DNA of 64,000 bases from CAMYKD01 sp041617155 (GTDB lineage: Bacteria; Pseudomonadota; Alphaproteobacteria; Kiloniellales; JAKSDN01), in assembly GCA_041617155.1 (NCBI GenBank), contig JBFJPL010000002.1, positions 28,109-92,108 of the forward strand. Direction: 5' to 3'. A model generated the notes under the pieces. The model had not been told where the DNA came from, searched no databases, and saw nothing but the letters and a program-made list of their open reading frames with translations. The translations under genes and the position numbers were made by a program. This document shows positions 8,928 to 15,753 of this stretch, in pieces. How positions within the stretch are numbered: position 1 is the stretch's first letter; every line of letters starts with the position of its first letter.

Positions 8928-9671
8928 ATGAAGGGTGCGATGGTCGTGACCGGCGGCAGCCGGGGTATCGGGGCCTCGATCGCGCGGCTTGCGGGCCGCG
9001 CCGGCTACAAGGTCTGCGTCAACTACCACGAGCGCGCCGACAAGGCCGAGGAGGTTGTGGCGGCGGTCGCGGCCGAGGGCGGCGAGGCCAAGGCCATCCA
9101 GGCCGACGTCTCGCAGGAGGACGACGTGCAGCGGCTGTTCGCCGAAGTGGATGCCAGCCTCGGGCCGATCACCGCGCTGGCCAACAACGCCGGTATCATG
9201 ATGGTCGACCTGGTCGAGGACATGAACGCCGACATCCTGAATCGCCTGTGGGCGACCAACATCACCAGCGCCTTTCTCTGCGCCCGCGAAGCGATCCGGC
9301 GGATGTCCCGCAAGCACGGTGGCGCCGGCGGTTCGATCGTCAATATCTCCTCGATCGCCGGCAAGAAGGGCGGGCGCGGCCAGCGGGTCCACTACGCCGC
9401 CAGCAAGGGGGCGCTCAACACCATGACCATCGGCTTGGCGACCGAGGTGGCGGGCGAGGGGATCCGGGTGAACGCCGTGCTGCCCGGCCTGATCGACACC
9501 GATCTGCACGGGCCTTGGGGCGGCAAGAAGCGGATCGAGACCATCGGCCCGACCATCCCGGTGGGCCGCGCCGGCGTGCCGGACGACGTCGGCGCCGCCG
9601 TGCTCTGGCTGATGTCCGACCAGGCCGGGTTCATAACCGGTGAACTGCTGGAGGTCGGCGGTGGGTCGTGA
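8928..9671 (+). CDS. Short-chain dehydrogenase/reductase (SDR)
   Basis: A 247-residue classical SDR. The cofactor motif TGGSRGIG is near residue 8, NNAGIMM follows near 90, and HYAASKGAL carries the catalytic YxxxK; RVNAVLPGLIDTDLHGP is the C-terminal substrate-side loop. An NADP preference is suggested by the S-R after the second glycine. GGAGGGA lies seven bases before ATG 8928. Members of this subgroup are often called glucose or 3-oxoacyl-ACP reductases without proof, so the substrate is left open. The YeeE/YedE pair follows 66 bp downstream. Confidence 0.88.
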   Translation: MKGAMVVTGGSRGIGASIARLAGRAGYKVCVNYHERADKAEEVVAAVAAEGGEAKAIQADVSQEDDVQRLFAEVDASLGPITALANNAGIMMVDLVEDMNADILNRLWATNITSAFLCAREAIRRMSRKHGGAGGSIVNISSIAGKKGGRGQRVHYAASKGALNTMTIGLATEVAGEGIRVNAVLPGLIDTDLHGPWGGKKRIETIGPTIPVGRAGVPDDVGAAVLWLMSDQAGFITGELLEVGGGS

Positions 9672-9737
9672 ACGCCCGACCGGGCGGTCGAAAATATTCC
9701 CTCGGTCGATGCCGGTAGGTCTGTCGCTGGAGCCGCA

Positions 9738-10163
9738 ATGACTAGCTTCACCCCACTGTCGGGCACCGTCGGCGGATTGATGATCGGTTTGGCCGCGGCG
9801 CTGTTTCTTCTGTTCAACGGGCGAATCGCGGGCATCAGCGGGATTCTGGGCGGCGCGCTTTCCTTGCCCAGGAATGATCTCGCTTGGCGGATCGCTTTCC
9901 TCGCCGGCCTGGTCCTGGGCCCGCTGGTGGTCCGCCTGGTATCGTCCGCTCATCCAACCGTGCAGGTGGCCGGCGGGCCGTTGCTGCTGATCGTCGCCGG
10001 CCTGCTGGTCGGTTTCGGCACGCGGCTCGGCGGCGGTTGCACCAGCGGTCACGGCGTCTGCGGCCTGGCACGCCTATCGCCGCGGTCGGTCGCGGCCACC
10101 GCCATCTTCTTCGCCACCGCCGCCGCGACGGTCTTTGTCGTGCGCCATGTACTGGGCGCGTAG
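9738..10163 (+). CDS. YeeE/YedE family membrane protein, first subunit
   Basis: A 141-residue inner-membrane protein of the YeeE/YedE (DUF395, sulfur-transport) family, with about four hydrophobic helices. The signature GGGCTSGHGVCG near residues 98-109 contains the paired cysteines expected of thiosulfate or sulfur-compound carriers in this family. It is the short, split form: two half-size proteins encoded in tandem replace one long YeeE. The partner starts six bases after this stop. Such pairs commonly accompany beta-lactamase-like or rhodanese genes in other genomes, but none is adjacent here. Confidence 0.88.
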   Translation: MTSFTPLSGTVGGLMIGLAAALFLLFNGRIAGISGILGGALSLPRNDLAWRIAFLAGLVLGPLVVRLVSSAHPTVQVAGGPLLLIVAGLLVGFGTRLGGGCTSGHGVCGLARLSPRSVAATAIFFATAAATVFVVRHVLGA

Positions 10164-10169
10164 GCCGCC

Positions 10170-10580
10170 ATGGCGATCGTTCTAAGCTTACTGGCCGGCC
10201 TGATCTTCGGTGCCGGGCTCGCCGTCTCGCAAATGATCAATCCGGCCAAGGTGCTCAATTTTCTCGACTTCGCCGGATCCTGGGACCCGACACTTGGCTT
10301 CGTCATGTTTGGCGCGCTGGCCGTTACGGTACCGGCATTTCGCTGGGCCGCGCGCCGGACGAGGCCAGTGGCGGCGGCGGCCTTTCAGATGCCGGCGCCG
10401 GGCCGGATCGATGCCAGGTTGGCCGCCGGCTCGACCCTGTTCGGGCTCGGCTGGGGCCTTGTGGGCTTCTGCCCCGGCCCGGCGCTCGCGGCGCTCGGCA
10501 CCGGAGCCTGGCAGGTCGGCCTATTTGCCGCGGCCATGGTCGGCGGCATGCTCTTGCACAAATGGACCTTGTCGGGTTGA
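10170..10580 (+). CDS. YeeE/YedE family membrane protein, second subunit
   Basis: A 136-residue partner of the preceding gene, with an N-terminal membrane helix and the GLAVSQMINPAKVLNFLDF stretch typical of the second half of split YeeE/YedE proteins. A second motif, LGWGLVGFCPGPALAALG, holds a conserved cysteine. Together the two halves would form one sulfur-compound permease in the inner membrane. The start codon ATG 10170 lies six bases past the previous stop, so translation is probably coupled. Transported compound and energy coupling are not known from sequence. Confidence 0.87.
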   Translation: MAIVLSLLAGLIFGAGLAVSQMINPAKVLNFLDFAGSWDPTLGFVMFGALAVTVPAFRWAARRTRPVAAAAFQMPAPGRIDARLAAGSTLFGLGWGLVGFCPGPALAALGTGAWQVGLFAAAMVGGMLLHKWTLSG

Positions 10581-10669
10581 GCCATCCACCAAGCATCGCG
10601 TGACGATCTTTTCCCGGGGCGGTTCCGGGCCCCCGGGGGAGCCAGGTCTTGAAATGCCGATTTGGCATG

Positions 10670-10709
10670 CCATATATGTAAGTGAACGCTCACTCACTTA
10701 CATATATGG
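10670..10709. promoter_or_regulatory. Perfect palindrome, likely TetR autoregulatory operator
   Basis: Two perfect 16-base arms (CCATATATGTAAGTGA and its complement) are separated by eight bases. The palindrome ends nine bases before the TetR start codon at 10719. TetR regulators typically bind such sites at their own promoter, so autorepression is the simplest reading. The arms contain TGTAAGTGA, which resembles many TetR half-sites. Confidence 0.75.
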
Positions 10710-10718
10710 TTGGTGAAA

Positions 10719-11309
10719 ATGCCGAGAGACGGCGCTCAGACAAGGGATAGGATAGATCGGGCGGCGCTCGAGCTGTTCGCCGAGAAGGGGGTCGATCAGA
10801 CCACGATCGGCGATATCGCCAAAGGCGCCGGCATTTCGGAAGGCGCGATCTACCGCCACTATCCGAGCAAGGACGAGCTGATCTGGCAGCTGTTCTCCAG
10901 CAACTATGCGGCGCTTGCCGAACGGCTCGATATGCTGCAAGCGCGCGAGGCCGATCCGCGCGACAAGCTGCGGGTTCTCGTGCACGCCTTCTGCGCCCTG
11001 TTCGACGCCGATCCGGATATGTTCAGCTTTCTGCTGCTCGCGCAGCATGGCCAGTTGCCGCGCGTGCCCGCCGACATGGCGACCCCGGTCAAGGTCGTGC
11101 GCGAGGTCATGGCGCGGGCGATCGAGCGCGGTGTGACGGGCTTCGACGATCCGGAACTGGCGACCGCCGTGGTTTTCGGCATCGTGCTGCAGCCGGCGGT
11201 CTTCAAGGTCTATGGCCGTATCTCCGAGCCCATGACGGATCTGGCCGAGGCGCTTACCGAAGCGGCCAGAGACGCCTTGGCGCCGGCCAGCGTGGGAGGA
11301 GCGCCGTGA
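10719..11309 (+). CDS. TetR/AcrR family transcriptional regulator
   Basis: A 196-residue regulator. The N-terminal helix-turn-helix is clear (ALELFAEKGVDQTTIGDIAK and AGISEGAIYRHYPSKDEL, residues about 15-55); the rest is a ligand-binding helical domain. The effector is unknown. ATG 10719 is used; in-frame TTG and GTG codons just upstream fall at the edge of the palindromic operator. Its stop overlaps the GTG start of the lipase gene by four bases, so regulator and lipase, and perhaps the lipid acyltransferase after them, form one unit. A role in fatty acid or membrane lipid control is therefore likely. Confidence 0.9.
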   Translation: MPRDGAQTRDRIDRAALELFAEKGVDQTTIGDIAKGAGISEGAIYRHYPSKDELIWQLFSSNYAALAERLDMLQAREADPRDKLRVLVHAFCALFDADPDMFSFLLLAQHGQLPRVPADMATPVKVVREVMARAIERGVTGFDDPELATAVVFGIVLQPAVFKVYGRISEPMTDLAEALTEAARDALAPASVGGAP

Positions 11310-12235
11310 CTGCGTTAACCGCGAATCACAAGTCCGGGCGGCTGGCCCGGGCGTGCGGAAAACGGCTCACCGTCGCCGCTGCCTTGCTCGCCGTCTTGCT
11401 GATCTTCGCCGGCCAGTTCGGTGTTCGCCAGTACTGGGAGGACCAGCGAATCTATGCCAGCTGGCAGGTCCAGAGGCATGCGCCGACCGGATTTTGCCGG
11501 CTGCTCGACCGGGCAGGCGGGCTGCGCGCTTGGGGCCGAGGCGAGACCTGCGTGGCGGCTCTGGAGAGCGCCCGGGTGGACGAGGGATTGCGCCCGGAAG
11601 GCCGACATCTGGTCGTCATGCTGCACGGCCTTGGCCGTACGCCGCTCATTTTCCGGAAAATGAAACACGCGCTTGACGAGGCGGGCTACGAGGCCGTCGC
11701 GATCAGCTATCCCAGCCTGACCAGAGATGTCGGCGACCACGCGGCGCATCTGGAGCGACTTCTGGATGGGCTCGAGGAGGTCGAACGAGTGTCCTTCGTG
11801 ACTCATTCACTAGGCGGGCTGGTGCTGCGCGAAACCCTCGCCCGAGACGGCGATTGGCAAGATCGCCTGGCGCTGGGCCGTGCGGTCATGCTGGCGCCGC
11901 CGAATCAGGGCTCCAAACTGGCCCGGACCTTGAACGCCGCCGGACCTTTCCACTTTTTCGGCGGCCCCAGCGCCGGCCAACTGGGCCAAAGCGAATCCTT
12001 TGCCGCGCCGCCGCCGCTGCTCGAGTTCGGCGTGATCGCCGGCGGGACCACGGACGGCCGCGGCTTCAACCCCTTGCTTTCGGCCAACAACGACGGAATC
12101 GTCACGGTGGCCGAGACGCGGCTGGGCGGCGCCAGCGATTTCCTGGTGCTGCCGGTGATCCACACGGTGATCGCCAGCGCCCCCGAGACCATCGCCGCGA
12201 CCCTCAGCTTCCTGGTAAAAGGGCGATTTTCTTAA
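11306..12235 (+). CDS. Membrane-anchored alpha/beta hydrolase (lipase-like)
   Basis: A 309-residue protein with an N-terminal hydrophobic anchor (about residues 20-42, AAALLAVLLIFAGQF). The catalytic domain has the HGLGRTPLIF oxyanion region, a nucleophile elbow VTHSLGGLVLRE (G-x-S-x-G replaced by T-H-S-L-G, seen in several lipases) and a candidate C-terminal acid-base pair NDGIVTVAET and PVIHT. The likely role is ester hydrolysis at the envelope. It starts at GTG 11306, overlapping the TetR stop, and is followed by the three-domain acyltransferase gene, which fits phospholipid turnover. The exact substrate is unknown. Confidence 0.85.
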   Translation: MTALTANHKSGRLARACGKRLTVAAALLAVLLIFAGQFGVRQYWEDQRIYASWQVQRHAPTGFCRLLDRAGGLRAWGRGETCVAALESARVDEGLRPEGRHLVVMLHGLGRTPLIFRKMKHALDEAGYEAVAISYPSLTRDVGDHAAHLERLLDGLEEVERVSFVTHSLGGLVLRETLARDGDWQDRLALGRAVMLAPPNQGSKLARTLNAAGPFHFFGGPSAGQLGQSESFAAPPPLLEFGVIAGGTTDGRGFNPLLSANNDGIVTVAETRLGGASDFLVLPVIHTVIASAPETIAATLSFLVKGRFS

Positions 12236-12251
12236 CCATCTTCTTAACCAT
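12232..12251 (+). promoter_or_regulatory. Direct repeat of TTAACCAT, CtrA-half-site-like
   Basis: TTAACCAT occurs twice, at 12232-12239 and 12244-12251, a 12-base period. TTAACCAT is a known CtrA half-site form, but the TTAA spacing here is eight, not seven. It overlaps the lipase stop and lies 55 bases before the acyltransferase start. Regulation by CtrA is a weak inference. Confidence 0.3.
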
Positions 12252-12305
12252 AGCGCAACGTCGAGGTGCCCATCCTGCAGCTCGCCAAAGTGGGGAATGA
12301 TCGCG

Positions 12306-15300
12306 ATGTCGGAACGCAAAGCCGGATTTCAGCTCTCCCGGCGTTTTCTGCCGCTTTTCGTCACCCAGTTCCTGGGCGCGTTCAACGACAACCTGTTCAA
12401 GAACGCCATGGTCATCCTGATCCTCTACCGTATCGCGGAGCAGGCCGGCCTCAACGGACAGATCCTTGTGACGGCCGCGGCCGGCATCTTCATCCTGCCG
12501 TTCTTCATCTTCTCCGCGACCGCCGGGCAGCTGGCCGACAAGTACGACAAGGCGCGCGTGATCAGGGCGGTCAAGGCGGCCGAGATCGCCGTGATGGGCC
12601 TGGCCACGCTGGGCTTCGCGATCGGCGATGCCTATCTCCTGATGGGCGTGCTGTTCCTCATGGGCACGCAGTCGACCTTCTTCGGCCCCCTGAAGTACGG
12701 CATCCTGCCGCAGCACCTGAACGAGCACGAGTTGCTTGGCGGCAACGCCTGGATCGAGGCCGGCACCTTCCTGGCGATCCTGCTGGGCACCATCGCCGGC
12801 GGCATCCTGATCCTCACGCAGGGCGGGACATCGATCGTGTCGCTGGCGGTGGTCGGGGTCGCCGTCGCCGGCTGGGCCACAAGCCTGGCTATTCCCAAGG
12901 CCCCGGCCGCCGCGCCCGGGCTCAAAATAAACTGGAACATCGCCACTGAGACCGTTGAAATCCTTCGCTTCGCGAACAAGGAACGCAGCGTTTTCCTCTC
13001 GATCCTGGGGATCTCCTGGTTCTGGTTGGTCGGCGCGACCTTCCTGTCCCAGTTCCCGGCCTTCGCCAAGGACCAGCTGGGTGGTGACGAGCATGTGGTG
13101 ACGCTGTTCCTGACCGTGTTCTCGGTCGGCATCGGCGTCGGCTCCATGCTGTGCGACCGCCTGCTCAAGGGCGAGATCTCGGCGCAGACCGTGCCGATCG
13201 GCGCACTCGGCATGGCGCTCTTCTCGATCGACCTGAGCTTCGCCAGCCGGATCGGCGGTGGCGAGCTGATCGGCGTGCTGGCCTTCGTGCAGCAGCCGGC
13301 GCACTGGCGGGTGCTCGCCGACCTGTTCCTGATCGCGGTCTCAGGCGGTCTCTACATCGTCCCGCTCTACGCCATCATGCAGGACCGTTCCGAGCCGGCG
13401 CACCGGGCGCGCACCATTGCCGCCAACAACGTGCTGAACGCGCTCTTCATGGTAGCGGGCGCGGGCGCCACGGCGGCCATGCTCGGGGCCGGCGCCTCCG
13501 TGACCCTGGTCTTCTTCGTCATGGCGATCGCCAACGTCGGGGTCGCGGTCTACATCACCCGGCTGCTGCCGCACGAGCTGCTCAAGGCCATGGCCACCTG
13601 GATCTTCCGTGTGGCCTACCGGGTCGAGGTCAAGGGCTGGGAGAACTACCGGAAGGCCGGCGCGCGCGCGGTCATCGTGGTCAACCACGTGTCGTTCCTG
13701 GACGGCGCGCTGCTCGCCGCCTTCCTGCCCGGCCGGCCGATGTTCGCGATTGACACCCACATCGCCCAGCGCTGGTGGGCCCGGCCCTTCCTGGCCTTGA
13801 TCGAGGCCTTTCCGATGGACCCGACCAATCCGCTGGCGACCAAGTCGCTGATCCGCGAGGTGCAGAAGGACAAGCACTGCGTCATCTTCCCGGAGGGCCG
13901 AATCACCGTGACCGGCGCCCTGATGAAGGTCTACGAAGGGCCCGGCATGGTCGCCGACAAGGCGGCGGCCCAGATCCTGCCGGTGCGCATCGACGGCGCC
14001 CAGTTCACCCACTTCTCGCGGCTCAAGGGCAAGCTGCGCCTGCGGCTGTTTCCCAAGATCACCATCACCATTCTGGCGCCCCGCACCTTCGAGGTCGACC
14101 GGGCGCTGCGCGGCCGCAAGCGCCGCCACGCCATCGGCAACGCGCTCTACGGCGTCATGTCGGACATGATGTTCCAGGCCCACGGCGCCGCCCGCCGCAC
14201 CCTGTTCCAGGCCCTGCTGGAGGCGCGCGGCCTCTACGGCGGCAAGAAGCCCATGGTCGACGACATCGAGCGCAAGGCGCTCAGCTACGACCGCCTGGTG
14301 CTGGGCGCCTTCGTGCTCGGCCGGCGCTTCGCCATGCTGACCGCGCCCGGCGAGAAGGTCGGCCTCATGCTGCCCAACGCCGCCGGGGCCGCCGTCTCCT
14401 TCTTCGCGCTGCAGGCCCATGGCCGGGTGCCGGCCATGCTCAACTTCACGGCCGGCGCGGCCAACTTGATCTCGGCCTGCCGCACGGCGGAGGTCAAGAC
14501 CGTTCTTACCTCGCGCCGCTTCGTCGAGGTGGCGCGCCTGACCGAGGTGGCGGCGGCCCTCGAGGCGGAGGTCGAGGTGGTCTACCTGGAGGACCTGCGC
14601 GAAACGATCGGCTTGGGCGACAAGCTCGCCGGCCTGCTGGCCCGGCGCTTCGCCGAGCGGGTTCATGCCGGCTGCGGCGCCAAGCCCGGGGATCCGGCCG
14701 TTGTGCTCTTCACTTCGGGCTCCGAAGGCAGCCCCAAGGGCGTGGTGCTGAGCCACGACAACATCCTGGCCAACTGCCACCAGCTGGCCGCCAGGATCGA
14801 CTTCAACCCCTCCGATACCGTGTTCAACGCCCTGCCGGTGTTCCATTCCTTCGGCCTGACCGGCGGCACGCTGCTGCCGCTCTTCGCCGGCATCAAGATC
14901 TTCCTCTATCCCTCGCCGCTGCACTACCGCATCGTGCCGGAGCTGGTCTATGCGACCAACGCGACCATCATGTTCGGCACCGATACCTTCCTCTCGGGCT
15001 ATGCCCGCATGGCAAATCCCTACGACTTCTACTCCATGCGCTACATCTTCGCGGGAGCCGAGAAGGTGCGCGAAGAGACCCGGCGCGCCTGGATCGAAAA
15101 GTTCGGCATCCGCGTGCTCGAGGGCTACGGCACCACGGAATGCGCGCCCGCTGTCGCGGTCAATTCGCCCATGCACTTCAAGGCCGGCTCGGTCGGCCGC
15201 CTGCTGCCCGGCATGGACCACCGGCTCGACCCGGTGCCCGGCGTCGAGCGCGGCGGGCGTCTGTCGGTCGCCGGACCCAACGTCATGCTGGGCTACCTGA

Positions 15301-15734
15301 AGGCGGACAAGCCGGGCCAGCTCGAACCGCCGCCCGACGGCTGGTACGACACCGGCGACATCGTCGAGATCGACGCCGAGGGGTTCGTGCACATCCTGGG
15401 CCGGGCCAAGCGCTTCGCCAAGATCGCCGGCGAGATGGTTTCGCTGAGCGCGGTCGAGAACCTGGTCAGCAAGCTGTGGCCGGACAATCACCACGCGGTG
15501 GTCAGCCTGCCGGATCCGCGCAAGGGCGAACAGCTGGTCCTGGTAACCGATCACCAGGCGCCGGCGCGCGACGCGCTGTCGGCCCATGCCCGAAACGAGG
15601 GCGCCGCCGAGCTGATGGTGCCCAAGGTCCTGCTGTCGATCGAGCGTGTGCCCGTGCTCGGCACCGGCAAGACCGACTACGTCCGGACCAAGGCGCTCGC
15701 CGAGGCCAAGCTCGGTGGCGAACGCGCGGCCTGA
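12306..15734 (+). CDS. LplT-PlsC-acyl-ligase fusion (Aas-type lipid acyltransferase)
   Basis: A 1142-residue three-part protein. Residues about 10-410 are an LplT-like major-facilitator lysophospholipid flippase (LGAFNDNLFKNA near the start). Residues about 430-620 are a PlsC acyltransferase with NHVSFLDGALL (HX4D) and FPEGRIT. Residues about 640-1140 are an AMP-forming acyl-ACP/acyl-CoA ligase with FTSGSEGSPKG, GYGTTE and GWYDTGD. The whole would import lysophospholipid across the inner membrane, activate a fatty acid and re-acylate it. In E. coli LplT and Aas are separate; the fusion is common elsewhere. ATG 12306 has GGGGA nine bases upstream and is preferred to ATG 12297. Confidence 0.92.
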   Translation: MSERKAGFQLSRRFLPLFVTQFLGAFNDNLFKNAMVILILYRIAEQAGLNGQILVTAAAGIFILPFFIFSATAGQLADKYDKARVIRAVKAAEIAVMGLATLGFAIGDAYLLMGVLFLMGTQSTFFGPLKYGILPQHLNEHELLGGNAWIEAGTFLAILLGTIAGGILILTQGGTSIVSLAVVGVAVAGWATSLAIPKAPAAAPGLKINWNIATETVEILRFANKERSVFLSILGISWFWLVGATFLSQFPAFAKDQLGGDEHVVTLFLTVFSVGIGVGSMLCDRLLKGEISAQTVPIGALGMALFSIDLSFASRIGGGELIGVLAFVQQPAHWRVLADLFLIAVSGGLYIVPLYAIMQDRSEPAHRARTIAANNVLNALFMVAGAGATAAMLGAGASVTLVFFVMAIANVGVAVYITRLLPHELLKAMATWIFRVAYRVEVKGWENYRKAGARAVIVVNHVSFLDGALLAAFLPGRPMFAIDTHIAQRWWARPFLALIEAFPMDPTNPLATKSLIREVQKDKHCVIFPEGRITVTGALMKVYEGPGMVADKAAAQILPVRIDGAQFTHFSRLKGKLRLRLFPKITITILAPRTFEVDRALRGRKRRHAIGNALYGVMSDMMFQAHGAARRTLFQALLEARGLYGGKKPMVDDIERKALSYDRLVLGAFVLGRRFAMLTAPGEKVGLMLPNAAGAAVSFFALQAHGRVPAMLNFTAGAANLISACRTAEVKTVLTSRRFVEVARLTEVAAALEAEVEVVYLEDLRETIGLGDKLAGLLARRFAERVHAGCGAKPGDPAVVLFTSGSEGSPKGVVLSHDNILANCHQLAARIDFNPSDTVFNALPVFHSFGLTGGTLLPLFAGIKIFLYPSPLHYRIVPELVYATNATIMFGTDTFLSGYARMANPYDFYSMRYIFAGAEKVREETRRAWIEKFGIRVLEGYGTTECAPAVAVNSPMHFKAGSVGRLLPGMDHRLDPVPGVERGGRLSVAGPNVMLGYLKADKPGQLEPPPDGWYDTGDIVEIDAEGFVHILGRAKRFAKIAGEMVSLSAVENLVSKLWPDNHHAVVSLPDPRKGEQLVLVTDHQAPARDALSAHARNEGAAELMVPKVLLSIERVPVLGTGKTDYVRTKALAEAKLGGERAA

Positions 15735-15753
15735 TTTCGAAGGAGACCGGAAG

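Noticed and set aside
8772..10052. Long minus-strand extension of the SnoaL-like gene
   Set aside because: It covers the SDR and YeeE genes on the other strand; the strong ribosome site at 8771 marks the true start.
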